Position numbers and translations under genes: made by a program. From Sphingomonadales bacterium (GTDB lineage: Bacteria; Pseudomonadota; Alphaproteobacteria; Sphingomonadales; Sphingomonadaceae), in contig JADKCA010000005.1 in assembly GCA_016714795.1 (NCBI GenBank), positions 186,001-250,000 on the forward strand: DNA of 64,000 nucleotides. Direction: 5' to 3'. This document shows positions 17,717 through 28,088 of the stretch, piece by piece (position 1 is the stretch's first letter; each line of letters opens with the position of its first letter). The notes under the pieces are model-generated. The model searched no databases and was not told the origin of the DNA. It worked only from the letters and a program-made list of their open reading frames with translations.

Positions 17717-17828
17717 CGTCGTCCTCAACCTGTTTCAGGACCCATGCCTCGAACGATGAGCGAGAATGGCATCGTCCAGACCTTCACGAACATCGAGATA
17801 TGGATGCTGAAACAAGGTCAGCATGACG
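17717..17828. repeat. 112-bp intergenic palindromic repeat between ribF and ileS
   Basis: Outer arms of about 29 bases (17717-17745, 17800-17828; around 22 positions match in inverted orientation, core CTGTTTCAG/CTGAAACA) enclose a 54-base centre. It fills nearly all the gap between ileS and the ribF stop codon. It may also serve as a transcription or mRNA-stability structure. Confidence 0.75.
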
Positions 17829-17837
17829 AAATTGGCC

Positions 17838-18761
17838 CTAGCCCAGCAACCCCCGCGCGACGTCGCAATCCTTGGCGATCTGGTCCATCAGCGCGTCGAG
17901 CCCGTCAAACTTCGCCTCGCCGCGCAGGAAGTGGTGGAACTCCACCTGAATCACTTGGCCATAGATATCTTCGGCAAAGTCGAAGAAATGCGGCTCCAGC
18001 AATTCCTTGGGCGGATCGAAAGTGGGGCGGATGCCCAGATTGGCTGCGCCGTTCAGCACGCGGCCATCGGGCAGTCGGCCTTTGACGGCATAGATGCCGT
18101 AACGCGGGCGCAGATAATGGCCCATGTCCACATTGGCCGTAGGAAAGCCGATGGTGCGGCCCACCTTGTCACCATGCTGCACCATGCCTTCCACCGTGAA
18201 GGGGCGGGTCAGCAGGCGCGTGGCAGTGGCGCAATCGCCGCTGAGCAGGGCATCGCGAATCCGGCTGGAGGAGATGATGCCATCCGCATCCGCCACCGCG
18301 CCGACGGCCTCCGCCGTCAGCCCCAGTGGCGGGCCGATGCGGGCGAGTTCATCGATATGGCCGCTGCGGCCCTTGCCGAAGGTGAAATCCTCGCCCGTGA
18401 CGACGCCCGAAACGCCCAGCCGCCCCAACAGCCAGTCACTGATGAAGTCATCGGCAGAAACATCGGCCAGCTCCGCGCCGAAGCGGAAAACGATCATCGC
18501 ATCCGCCCCGGCTTCGGCAAACAGTCGCTTGCGCTGGTCCAGCGTCGTCAGGCGGAAGGGCGCGGCATCGGGCTTGAAATGGCGCACAGGATGCGGATCG
18601 AAGGTGGCGACAAGGGCGGGTACGCCGCGCTGCTTCGCCAGATCCACCGCGCGGCCCACCACGGCCTGATGGCCCAGATGGAATCCATCGAAATTGCCCA
18701 GCGCCACAACGCCGCCGCGCCATGTGTCTGCAATTCGTTGGTTTCCGTCCAGCCGTGTCAT
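17838..18761 (-). CDS. ribF: Bifunctional riboflavin kinase/FAD synthetase
   Basis: Makes FMN from riboflavin and then FAD, in the cytoplasm. The N-terminal adenylyltransferase domain shows GNFDGFHLGHQ (residues about 22-32) and ATFDPHP; ISSSRIRDAL closes it near residue 190. The C-terminal kinase domain has GRTIGFPTANV and YGIYAVKGRL. The length of 307 is normal. It lies just upstream of ileS, the usual proteobacterial order ribF-ileS-lspA, here separated by a repeat. Confidence 0.96.
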   Translation of the reverse strand: MTRLDGNQRIADTWRGGVVALGNFDGFHLGHQAVVGRAVDLAKQRGVPALVATFDPHPVRHFKPDAAPFRLTTLDQRKRLFAEAGADAMIVFRFGAELADVSADDFISDWLLGRLGVSGVVTGEDFTFGKGRSGHIDELARIGPPLGLTAEAVGAVADADGIISSSRIRDALLSGDCATATRLLTRPFTVEGMVQHGDKVGRTIGFPTANVDMGHYLRPRYGIYAVKGRLPDGRVLNGAANLGIRPTFDPPKELLEPHFFDFAEDIYGQVIQVEFHHFLRGEAKFDGLDALMDQIAKDCDVARGLLG

Positions 18762-18897
18762 GCGCGCGGCTATAAGCGGGCGGCGCGCGCTTGCCTACCC
18801 TCCGCCCGAACATGAACGCCAGCCAACAACTTCATTCAGGAAAGGTTATTGCCAGCAGCCCTAACCCCTTCTAATCAGTAACGCGTAACAGGAGGAC

Positions 18898-19335
18898 ATG
18901 ATGCGTCGTATCGCATTATGTGCGGTCGTAGTGGCCGCGCTCACATCTCAGCCCGCTCTCGCTGGCGGCATCGGCAGAATCAAAACCGTGGCGGGTATCG
19001 CTTCGGTGCTGCGTGGTGGCACCAGCCTTCCGGTCAAGCCGGGCTTCATCCTGGAACAGGGTGACAAGCTCATCACCGGCAAGGGTGGCAAGCTGGGCGT
19101 CACCATGAATGATGACACCCGGATCGCCGCTGGTGCCAACAGCGCGATGAGCATTCCCGAATTCAGCTTTGACGATACGACGCATGCAGGCAAGTTCCTG
19201 TCGCGTATCGAAAAGGGCAAGGTGGCCATTGTGTCCGGCCATATCGCCAAATCCGCCAAAGACGCCATGAAGGTGCAGACGCCCTCTGCATTGCTGGGCG
19301 TGCGCGGCACCCGCTTTGTTGTAGACGTGAACTGA
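18898..19335 (+). CDS. FecR-domain exported protein
   Basis: A 145-residue protein with a signal peptide (cleavage likely after ALAGG around residue 22) and a FecR domain, seen in VAGIASVLRGGTSLPVKPG, LEQGDKLITGKGGKLGVTMNDDTRIAAGANS and the end LLGVRGTRFVVDV. In this soluble form the domain is usually periplasmic, and often paired with OmpA-like or CHASE2 proteins rather than with iron-sensing sigma factors. A perfect AGGAGG precedes the start; ATG codons at 18898 and 18901 are both possible. An OmpA-like lipoprotein gene follows 9 bases later, so the two are surely co-expressed. Confidence 0.85.
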   Translation: MMRRIALCAVVVAALTSQPALAGGIGRIKTVAGIASVLRGGTSLPVKPGFILEQGDKLITGKGGKLGVTMNDDTRIAAGANSAMSIPEFSFDDTTHAGKFLSRIEKGKVAIVSGHIAKSAKDAMKVQTPSALLGVRGTRFVVDVN

Positions 19336-19344
19336 TCCGAGCCT

Positions 19345-19956
19345 ATGCGCACACGCAGTCTGACCCTTTTTGCTCTGGCTTTGCTGGCATCAGGCTGCGC
19401 GTCGCGGACGGGGATTTCACTCCTGCCGGGTGAGACGACGGCCAAGGGTGAAAAGCCCGTGGGTGCGCTCGCCGTGCTTGATCCGGAAACGGGCGAAGAT
19501 CTGGCTGTGCTCGACGCGGCCAATGCCTCTGCGGGCATTTCGGGAAAATCGGTGAAGCGCAAGGATATGAGCGCCGAGGCCATGCAGGCCAAATATGGCG
19601 ATCTCCTCTCTGCGATGCCCGAACAACCGCGCCTTTTCGTGCTCTATTTCAAGGAAGGTTCGACCGAACTGGTCGACGAATCGACCCAGCTCATCCCCGA
19701 TCTGTTTGACGAAGTGAAGCGTCGCCCTGGCGTGGACGTTCAGGTTGTGGGCCATACCGATACGGTGGGTGACGGGGACGGCAATGACCGCCTGTCTGTC
19801 AAGCGTGCGGAAGAGGTGCGCGATCGGCTGATTGGCCTCGGACTTGATGCCAGTCTCGTCCGCGCCTCGGGACGCGGCGAACGCGAGCTTGTGGAACCGA
19901 CCGCTGATGATGTGGCTTCCATTTTCAACCGGCGGGTGGAAGTTCTGGTCAAGTAA
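19345..19956 (+). CDS. OmpA-family lipoprotein
   Basis: A 203-residue envelope protein with a lipoprotein signal (ALALLASGCASR, Cys19) and a C-terminal OmpA-like peptidoglycan-binding domain from about residue 90. Key elements are YFKEGSTELVDES, VVGHTDTVGDGDGNDRLSVKRAEEV and SGRGERELVEPTAD...NRRVEV. It probably anchors in the outer membrane and holds peptidoglycan. It is coupled to the FecR-domain gene upstream. Confidence 0.9.
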   Translation: MRTRSLTLFALALLASGCASRTGISLLPGETTAKGEKPVGALAVLDPETGEDLAVLDAANASAGISGKSVKRKDMSAEAMQAKYGDLLSAMPEQPRLFVLYFKEGSTELVDESTQLIPDLFDEVKRRPGVDVQVVGHTDTVGDGDGNDRLSVKRAEEVRDRLIGLGLDASLVRASGRGERELVEPTADDVASIFNRRVEVLVK

Positions 19957-19980
19957 GCGCCGGAACGGGGAGTTCGGGCT

Positions 19981-20544
19981 GTGTCTCTGCTCAAAATGAT
20001 GTTTGGCGCACTGGTTGCGGCTGTTGCGATGTTTGTTGCGGGGTTTTTGCTGTTTGCAACGCCGATCAGCGGGCTGGCCTTTGCCAGTCTGGATGACACG
20101 CGCAGTGCTGCTGTGCAGGCCAATCTGGCGCAGAATCTCCCCGCTACAGGCACCTATGTCGTCCCCGATCCGGGCACGCAGGCAGGCACCATCGGCTATG
20201 CCAAGGGTCCGGTCGCGATCGTGCATTATAATGCGCGAGGCTACTCCATGGCCGATACTGACGCGATACTATGGGGGTTCATCCACGAATTTCTGATCTG
20301 TTTCGTGCTCGGCTGGGCGTTGATGGGGATAGACCGGCGCGTGCCGGACTATATTTCGCGGCTGAAAACCGTGCTTCTGTTTGCGGTGGCGGGCAGCGGG
20401 CTGGCCTTCCTCGGCATGCCGATCTGGGATCATGTCGATTGGCGCTGGGCGCTCTACAATTTCGTGGGCAACGCCATCATGCTGACGCTGGCGGGCGGCA
20501 TTCTTGCGCGCTGGTTCCTGCCGGTGAAGGCGGAGATGCCCTAA
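19981..20544 (+). CDS. Hypothetical integral membrane protein
   Basis: A 187-residue protein starting at GTG with GGGGAG upstream. It has an N-terminal membrane helix (about 5-30), an extracytoplasmic stretch of about 55 residues, and three more hydrophobic segments, including WGFIHEFLICFVLGWALM. I recognise no catalytic motif. It is 24 bases after the OmpA-like gene on the same strand, so it probably belongs to that envelope operon. Its stop codon overlaps the convergent ATP12 gene. Confidence 0.75.
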   Translation: MSLLKMMFGALVAAVAMFVAGFLLFATPISGLAFASLDDTRSAAVQANLAQNLPATGTYVVPDPGTQAGTIGYAKGPVAIVHYNARGYSMADTDAILWGFIHEFLICFVLGWALMGIDRRVPDYISRLKTVLLFAVAGSGLAFLGMPIWDHVDWRWALYNFVGNAIMLTLAGGILARWFLPVKAEMP

Positions 20545-21227
20545 TCGGCAAGCCGCGCCAGAAACTGGCAGGCATTCAGAAAATCCTGCTCCCGCACCGC
20601 GCGCGCGTCCAGGGCCCAGTCATCCTCGCCCCAAAGCTCTGCCTGCCAGATTTCATCGAGATGCGCCGCAGCAAAGGCTGCGTCCGGCTCCAGCGCGCCT
20701 TCCAGAACGGCGAGCGGGATCACCAAAGAACCGCTGATCGACACCATCGGATTGAGCGCGGCCAGCTCCCAGATCGAGCGCGCGGCCACAGCTTCGGCCA
20801 GACGCGATAGCGTCTGCGCAGGCTGCGGCTGGTGCATGATACCCGCCACCAAAATGAAGCCGACGTCATAGCGCGTGCGCGCCCAAGCGAGGATCGGCCC
20901 CCATATAGCGTCCTGCCGCGCGGCGAGTTCGGGCGGCTCTTCCGCGCGGTAGCAGAGCAATTCGCTTTCGGCATAAGCCGCGAGCGGTGCGGCGAACGCT
21001 GCGGGATCGGGCGCCACCCGGTCTATCGCAGCGTTGGCAAGGCCCGTCATCGCCATTGAGCGCGGGTCAATCTCTTCGCCTTGCGCCCGCCATTCCTCCG
21101 CTGCGGCCTCGGCGAGTGCATCGTTGGGCAAAGTAAGCAGGGCGCGGGCGGGCGTGCGCACAGCGCGACCATCAAGCGTGATGCCCCGGTCCGGGGTCAC
21201 GGCCACATCCTTGTAGAATCGCTTCAT
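20541..21227 (-). CDS. ATP12-family F1-ATPase assembly chaperone
   Basis: A 228-residue protein of the ATP12 family, which in mitochondria and alphaproteobacteria protects the F1 alpha subunit during ATP synthase assembly. The N-terminus KRFYKDVAVTPDRGITLDGR and the central blocks PLTAYAESELLCYRAEEP-like (here FAAPLAAYAESELLCYRA) and LWGEDDWALDARAVRE are typical. The start at 21227 overlaps the upstream small gene by 4 bases; the open frame to 21302 lies inside that gene. Confidence 0.9.
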   Translation of the reverse strand: MKRFYKDVAVTPDRGITLDGRAVRTPARALLTLPNDALAEAAAEEWRAQGEEIDPRSMAMTGLANAAIDRVAPDPAAFAAPLAAYAESELLCYRAEEPPELAARQDAIWGPILAWARTRYDVGFILVAGIMHQPQPAQTLSRLAEAVAARSIWELAALNPMVSISGSLVIPLAVLEGALEPDAAFAAAHLDEIWQAELWGEDDWALDARAVREQDFLNACQFLARLAD

Positions 21228-21442
21228 TGCCCGTCCTGCTTCTTCCATGCCTTTTTGAGGAAGATGGGCACGCCGAAAAAGTCGATCAGGCCGATGGTGC
21301 ACAAAGCCAGCCCCAGATAGGGCGCAAGTTCCGGCAGCAGTTTGCCGCCGCCATTGGCGAGCCCCGCAAACACGAACAGGATGCCCGAAAAGCGCACCAT
21401 ATTGAGCAGCATGAAGCGGGCCTTGGCCTTGTCTTCGTTCAT
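21224..21442 (-). CDS. Small two-helix membrane protein
   Basis: A 72-residue protein with two hydrophobic helices (about 12-30 and 40-60) separated by GGGKLLPELAPY and a lysine-rich end (KKAWKKQDGQ). No function is known to me. It overlaps both neighbours by 4 bases (ATGA) in an operon crcB-rluA-like-HAD-this-ATP12, so it is very likely a real gene. Confidence 0.8.
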   Translation of the reverse strand: MNEDKAKARFMLLNMVRFSGILFVFAGLANGGGKLLPELAPYLGLALCTIGLIDFFGVPIFLKKAWKKQDGQ

Positions 21443-22089
21443 GTCATCACATCCTTCAGCTCGTCCGGGTGCAGCGCAACGTGATAGGCCCCGGCCTCCA
21501 TCAACTCATGGGGATCATGATAGCCCCAATCCACGCCAAGCGACCGCGCACCAGCGGCCACGCCCATCGCCATGTCGAAACTGGTATCGCCGATCATGAT
21601 CGTGGTGGCAGGGGAAGCGCCCGCCTCTGCCATCGCTTCTCGCGCCATTGAAGGGTGCGGCTTGGACGGATGCCGGTCTGCCGTTTGCAGCGTCACGAAC
21701 CGGTCGCGGATGCCGTGCGCGCGCAGGCAGAGATCCAGCCCGCGATCCGATTTTCCGGTGGCAACGCCGAGCAGCCAGCCATCGGCCGCCAGCGCGTCCA
21801 TCGCGGCCAGGATGCCGTCATAGAGCGGCTCTTCCACCAGCCCCTTGCCCCGCAGGCGTTGAAAGGCGGTCTTGTAATCCTCTGCCAGCTGGACGTGGAG
21901 CGCGTGATCCGCGTCAGGCAGCAGGCGCTGCATCGCTGGCACAAGGCTGAGGCCGACAATGCGTCGTGTGGCGTGGCGATCCGGCGCGGCGAGCCCGGCG
22001 CGCGCGAACGCATCGTCCATGCACAGGATGATATTGTGTTGCGAATCGACAAGCGTCCCATCGCAATCGAACAAGGCGAGACGATTCAC
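21439..22089 (-). CDS. HAD-superfamily hydrolase, phosphoglycolate-phosphatase-like
   Basis: A 216-residue cytoplasmic phosphatase. HAD motif I is LFDCDGTLVDSQ (nucleophile Asp8, acid/base Asp10), motif II LLGVATGKSD, motif III lysine in HPSKPHP, and motif IV MIGDTSFDM. The helical cap between motifs I and II puts it in the Gph/PGMB-like subfamily I; the exact substrate is not readable. It sits between rluC-like and the small membrane protein gene in a tight operon. Confidence 0.88.
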   Translation of the reverse strand: MNRLALFDCDGTLVDSQHNIILCMDDAFARAGLAAPDRHATRRIVGLSLVPAMQRLLPDADHALHVQLAEDYKTAFQRLRGKGLVEEPLYDGILAAMDALAADGWLLGVATGKSDRGLDLCLRAHGIRDRFVTLQTADRHPSKPHPSMAREAMAEAGASPATTIMIGDTSFDMAMGVAAGARSLGVDWGYHDPHELMEAGAYHVALHPDELKDVMT

Positions 22090-22099
22090 CGCACAGCCC

Positions 22100-23302
22100 T
22101 TAGGGTTTGCGCGGCGGCTTGCCGGGCCGCGCGGGCTTGGTGGCCGGGCGGCCGACGGGGCGGGCCGGGGCTTTTTTTACAGGTTTGCGCGTCATCGCCT
22201 TGGACGGCTCGACCGGAGCGCCGCGCGCGCGGCGTTCGCCCTTGCGCTCCTTGCGCGCGGCCTTGGCCTTGTTGGCCACCAGCCGCGCCTGACCTTCGGG
22301 CGTGTCCTTGAACTTGACTTCGTCCAGCTGCAGCATGTCCGCCAGCTCCACGTCAAAGCCCAGGCTGTCAAAGCTCTCCAGCATGTGCGACGGCATCTCT
22401 GCGGTGACGTCCACCTGACCGCCATCGGGATGGTCGATGCGGATGCGGCGCGCGTGGAGGTGCATCTTGCGGCTGATCGTGCCGGTCAGGAAGGCATCGC
22501 GCGCGCCATATTTGCCGTCGCCCACAATCGGGTGGCCAATGGCCGCCATGTGGACGCGCAGCTGGTGGGTGCGACCGGTGAAGGGCTGAAGCTCAACCCA
22601 TGCCGCCGTGTTGCCAGCGCGTTCGACGACGCGATAGCGCGTGCGCGCAGGGCTGCCTTCTTTCTCGTCGACATGCATCTTCTCGCCACCCGTACCGGGC
22701 TGTTTGGCGATGGCCAGTTCGATCATCCCGTCATTGATGGGGGGCACGCCCACCACCAGCGCCCAATAAACCTTGCGCGCGGTGCGGCTGGAAAAGGCTT
22801 TGGCGAAATGGGCGGCGGCGCGTGAGGAGCGGGCGAGCAGCAATGCGCCCGATGTATCCTTGTCCAGCCGGTGAACCAGCTTGGGCCGCCCTTCGCCTTC
22901 AAACTGGAGTGCGTCGAGCAGGCCGTCGACATGTTCGGTGGTGTTGGTGCCGCCCTGCGTGGCAAGCCCCGGGGGCTTGTTGATCACCAGAGCCTGCGAA
23001 TCCTTGTGGATCACCATGCCGCGGGCAAAGTCGATCACATCGGGAGACAGTTCCACCCGCTTGCGCGCCGGGCGGGCTTCGGCCTTGGCCGTGCCATCGG
23101 CAGGCGGCACGCGGATCTGCTGGCCCGATGCCACCCGGTCACCCGGATCAGCGCGCTTGCCATCCAGCCGCAACTGGCCGGTGCGCGCCCAGCGAGAAAC
23201 GAGGTTGAAGCTGGTTTCGGGCAGATGCCGCTTGAACCAGCGATCCAGCCGGATGCCGTCATCATCGGGCTTCACGGTGAAGGTGCGGATTGCGTCGCTC
23301 AT
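22100..23302 (-). CDS. RluA-family 23S/tRNA pseudouridine synthase (RluC/RluD-like)
   Basis: Isomerises uridines in rRNA or tRNA. An N-terminal S4 RNA-binding domain (RLDRWFKRHLPETSFNLVSRW) is followed by the catalytic core with HRLDKDTSGALLLARS, where Asp147 is the catalytic residue, and FTGRTHQLRVHMA. The last 55 or so residues are a lysine/arginine/proline-rich tail (KPVKKAPARPVGRPATK), longer than usual. The start at 23302 overlaps crcB by ATGA, and the open frame further upstream is inside crcB. Confidence 0.92.
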   Translation of the reverse strand: MSDAIRTFTVKPDDDGIRLDRWFKRHLPETSFNLVSRWARTGQLRLDGKRADPGDRVASGQQIRVPPADGTAKAEARPARKRVELSPDVIDFARGMVIHKDSQALVINKPPGLATQGGTNTTEHVDGLLDALQFEGEGRPKLVHRLDKDTSGALLLARSSRAAAHFAKAFSSRTARKVYWALVVGVPPINDGMIELAIAKQPGTGGEKMHVDEKEGSPARTRYRVVERAGNTAAWVELQPFTGRTHQLRVHMAAIGHPIVGDGKYGARDAFLTGTISRKMHLHARRIRIDHPDGGQVDVTAEMPSHMLESFDSLGFDVELADMLQLDEVKFKDTPEGQARLVANKAKAARKERKGERRARGAPVEPSKAMTRKPVKKAPARPVGRPATKPARPGKPPRKP

Positions 23303-23661
23303 GACCGCACCAGCGCAAATCCCAGCGCGACCGCGCCGATGGAGGCGATGACCGACACGGCGGCATAGCTTATGGCCAGCCCCCATTGCCCGCTATCCAG
23401 CATCCGGAAGCCTTCCAGACTGAACGCGGAAAAGGTCGTGAAGCCGCCAAGAATGCCCACACCGGCAAACAGGCGTATGGCTTCGCTGGCCTGGCCCTTC
23501 ATCACAGCGGCGGCGAGCAGGCCCATTGCCAGCCCGCCAATGATGTTGACGGTCAGCGTGCCAAGCGGCCAGCCCGCGCGCGGCGGCAGCGCAAGGCCGG
23601 TCAAATATCGCAGGGCCGCGCCAATCGCGCCGCCCGCCATTACAGGGATCAAGGGAGTCAT
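23299..23661 (-). CDS. crcB: Fluoride channel CrcB/Fluc
   Basis: A 120-residue, four-helix dual-topology channel that exports fluoride. It contains GGAIGAALRYLTG at the N-terminus, LTVNIIGGLAMGLL (the conserved Asn) and the signature GILGGFTTFSAFSLE with the aligned phenylalanine and threonine residues. It is first in the operon with the pseudouridine synthase, HAD phosphatase and ATP12. I found no fluoride riboswitch motif in the 23-base gap upstream. Confidence 0.95.
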   Translation of the reverse strand: MTPLIPVMAGGAIGAALRYLTGLALPPRAGWPLGTLTVNIIGGLAMGLLAAAVMKGQASEAIRLFAGVGILGGFTTFSAFSLEGFRMLDSGQWGLAISYAAVSVIASIGAVALGFALVRS

Positions 23662-23684
23662 GCCGCGCTCATAGCCGCAACTGG

Positions 23685-24530
23685 TTACAAGCGCAAAATT
23701 CCGTCAATAAGCGTCACGCACGCGCCGCCAACATGGATGGTCTCTGCCCCGAAACGCACCGCGACACGGCCATCGCGGCCAACCTGGCGGCCCTGGCTGG
23801 AGAGATAGGCCTCGCCCGGCGACACCTGTCCTGCATCGAGCCGGAAGGCCGCGACTGCGCCATTGCCGCTGCCGCACACCGGGTCTTCGGAAATGCCATC
23901 CGCCGGTGCAAAGCTGCGCACTGTGATGTCTCCCGCCCCGCCTGCTGCATAGACTGTCAGCCCGGTGGTGGCATGGGCGCGATCATAAGCGGCGAGGGCA
24001 GGGAGATCAGGCTCCAGCGTCTCGACCAGCGCGGCAGTGGCGAGTTCGGCGATCACCCAGCGCGGGCCGACATTCACGATCCGGGGAGCAGAGCGCACCA
24101 CATCCGCTCCGCCCAATGCTGTGACAATCACTGCGGGTTCCGGCGCGGTTTCAAAGCGGTGCGCGGGCAAAATGAAGGACAGGCCCCCCGCTTCCACCGC
24201 GACCCTGACCAGCCCGACCGCGCATTGCTGCACCAATGCCCCATCCTTCGGCGCGGCCAGCCCCGCTTCGATGACAGCATGGGCGGTGCCCAGCGTGGGA
24301 TGCCCGGCAAAGGGCAGTTCGGCGCGCGGCGTGAAGATGCGCACGCGATAATCGGCGGCGGGGTCAGTCGGTGGCAGCACGAAGGTGGTTTCGGACAGGT
24401 TGGTCCACGCTGCCATGCGCTGCATGTCCGCATCGGAAAGGCCATGCGCGTCCAGCACCACGGCCACGGGATTGCCCATCAGAGGCACAGCGGTGAACAC
24501 GTCCACCTGTTTGAAGCGGCGCTCGGTCAT
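23685..24530 (-). CDS. PhzF-family isomerase/epimerase-like protein
   Basis: A 281-residue protein of the PhzF/diaminopimelate-epimerase fold. The conserved N-terminal FKQVDVFTAVPLMGNPVAVV, the catalytic glutamate in NLSETTFVLPP (about residue 47), FTPRAELPFAGHPTLGTA and the C-terminal DPVCGSGNGAVAA are all present. Members are often metabolic enzymes of unknown substrate; the name does not imply phenazine synthesis. It is monocistronic or loosely upstream of crcB. Confidence 0.9.
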   Translation of the reverse strand: MTERRFKQVDVFTAVPLMGNPVAVVLDAHGLSDADMQRMAAWTNLSETTFVLPPTDPAADYRVRIFTPRAELPFAGHPTLGTAHAVIEAGLAAPKDGALVQQCAVGLVRVAVEAGGLSFILPAHRFETAPEPAVIVTALGGADVVRSAPRIVNVGPRWVIAELATAALVETLEPDLPALAAYDRAHATTGLTVYAAGGAGDITVRSFAPADGISEDPVCGSGNGAVAAFRLDAGQVSPGEAYLSSQGRQVGRDGRVAVRFGAETIHVGGACVTLIDGILRL

Positions 24531-24566
24531 AGACGTCTCCTTATCCCGTTCGACACCAACGGAATT

Positions 24567-24944
24567 TCAATAATAGCGCCCACCCAGAACCAGCAGCGCG
24601 ATCCAGCCCAGCGCCAGCAGCCAGAGCAGCGCAATGCCCACGGCCCCCCAGCGGCTGACGGGGCGATGACTGGCGGTCTCCGCCGTCTGTTTGTGCGCCT
24701 CCCACACAGCGGGCGGAACCAGCTTCACGAACAGCCACACGCCTGCAGGCAGGATGATGGCATCGTCCAGCAGGCCCAGCACGGGGATGAAGTCCGGGAT
24801 CAGATCGATGGGAGACAGCGCATAGGCGGCCAGAAACAGGCCAAACGCCCGCACCGGCCATGGCACGGCCGGATCGCGCGCGGCGAGCCAGACGGCATGG
24901 GCATCAACGCGCAGGCGGTGGGCAAGGTCAGAGAGGCGCGACAT
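24567..24944 (-). CDS. YkvA/DUF1232 membrane protein
   Basis: A 125-residue protein with the DUF1232 core ALSPIDLIPDFIPVLGLLDDAII between two hydrophobic stretches and a C-terminal transmembrane helix (VGIALLWLLALGWIALLVLG). The family is widespread and its function unknown. Confidence 0.88.
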   Translation of the reverse strand: MSRLSDLAHRLRVDAHAVWLAARDPAVPWPVRAFGLFLAAYALSPIDLIPDFIPVLGLLDDAIILPAGVWLFVKLVPPAVWEAHKQTAETASHRPVSRWGAVGIALLWLLALGWIALLVLGGRYY

Positions 24945-25023
24945 GCCTACCTTGTGCCATGGATGCGCGGGAGAGGCCAGAGCGGGCTTTACGCGCGCGG
25001 CGCTTCCCCGCTAGGGCCAGACC

Positions 25024-26802
<1,779 letters not shown>

Positions 26803-26803
26803 G

Positions 26804-27721
26804 CTATCCTCCTACCGCCGGTTTGCCCGTCGGCTTGGTGCGCTCCTTGGGCATGGCGGCTTCCAGCGGCGTCAGCCACGCTCCGGCCTTTGCGCCCATC
26901 GAAAACTGCGGTTGGGAGGGAAAGAGCGTGTCCTTCTTTTCCCATTCGCTGATCCGTGCAAAGGCCTGCGCCACTGCCGTGTCGAGCGTGACGGGGCCGC
27001 GCAAAGCGTTGTTGATGAGCGCGTCTCCGAAATAGGTCCAGTCATTGGTGGGCACGCAGCCGAATGAGGATGTGTGATCCGATGCCGCCGTCACCACCAC
27101 GCTGGTGTCATTCGCCAGCACCGGCACGAATATCCCGGAATAGCAGGCAGAGATGATCGCCATGCGGCGCTTGATACCGAACCCGTCCAGCATGTCCGCC
27201 AGCCTTTTGGGGCCGATCATGCCAAAGCCGAACGGCTCATCCTTGTAGGCAAGGCCATTGGTGGGGCTGCCATGGCTGGTGGTGTAAAGGATGAGTACGT
27301 CTTCCCTGGGGTCCATTCTGGCCGCAATCCCGCCCAGCACGATGGCAAGGTTGGACGGGGAGCCGCTGGCGGCTTCCTTGCCCTGCGCGCCCGGCCCGGC
27401 GGCAAGCAGGATGGACCGGCCCTGCGCACCATAGCGATGGGCCAGCACGCGCTCGGCCTCCGCTGCCTCTCGACCGAACACCGGATCGGAATCGAGCCCG
27501 ATGGCCACGACATAGGCATCGACCACGCCCTTTCGCTGTGGCTTGAGCGCGGAGAGCGAGGCGTTGATCTTCTGGTGCTGGTCATACAGCCAGCGCGCGG
27601 TGCGCCCCTGCTCCACCGTGGTGCTGGCATCCAGCTCGTCTTCAGGTGCGGCGCCCAGCGGCAGCGCCTGCGCAAACAGTGCGGCGGCTGCCATCAATGC
27701 CATGCTGGATCGTGCGCCCAT
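26804..27721 (-). CDS. Secreted C13-family (legumain-like) cysteine peptidase
   Basis: A 305-residue exported protein with a signal peptide (about 1-25). It has a caspase-like fold with the family's catalytic dyad visible as His150 in ILYTTSHGSP and Cys193 in AIISACYSG, each after a hydrophobic strand. Bacterial C13 peptidases are poorly studied; the export signal suggests a periplasmic or outer-membrane site. The start at 27721 has GGAAGGGG upstream. The gene diverges from infA, with which it shares a 148-base intergenic region. Confidence 0.82.
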   Translation of the reverse strand: MGARSSMALMAAAALFAQALPLGAAPEDELDASTTVEQGRTARWLYDQHQKINASLSALKPQRKGVVDAYVVAIGLDSDPVFGREAAEAERVLAHRYGAQGRSILLAAGPGAQGKEAASGSPSNLAIVLGGIAARMDPREDVLILYTTSHGSPTNGLAYKDEPFGFGMIGPKRLADMLDGFGIKRRMAIISACYSGIFVPVLANDTSVVVTAASDHTSSFGCVPTNDWTYFGDALINNALRGPVTLDTAVAQAFARISEWEKKDTLFPSQPQFSMGAKAGAWLTPLEAAMPKERTKPTGKPAVGG

Positions 27722-27869
27722 CACACCCCTTCCATTGCCGCGCTTGCGGACGAAAGCAGGCTGCCCGGAAACGCGGCGGTGCGCAAGACTCTCTGCCCTT
27801 TCCTTTTGACGTCAAACGAGTTAAAGGGCGCGCGGTTTCAAACAGATTTGACAGGGCGCGACAAAGCGG

Positions 27870-28088
27870 ATGGCCAAGGAAGAACTTCTCGAAATGCGTG
27901 GCACGGTTGTTGAACTGCTGCCCAACGCCATGTTCCGGGTCAAGCTTGAAAATGATCACGAAATTCTGGGCCACACCGCAGGCAAGATGCGCAAGAACCG
28001 CATCCGCGTGCTGACAGGTGACGATGTGCTGGTCGAACTCACGCCCTATGATCTGACCAAGGGCCGCATCACCTACCGCTTCAAATGA
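27870..28088 (+). CDS. infA: Translation initiation factor IF-1
   Basis: A 72-residue S1/OB-fold factor that occupies the ribosomal A site during initiation. The sequence MAKEELLEMRGTVVELLPN and the end YDLTKGRITYRFK are near-identical to the alphaproteobacterial consensus. It overlaps maf by ATGA. Confidence 0.98.
   Translation: MAKEELLEMRGTVVELLPNAMFRVKLENDHEILGHTAGKMRKNRIRVLTGDDVLVELTPYDLTKGRITYRFK

Noticed and set aside
23662..23684. Fluoride riboswitch before crcB
   Set aside because: Only 23 bases separate it from the next gene and the conserved riboswitch core is not visible.
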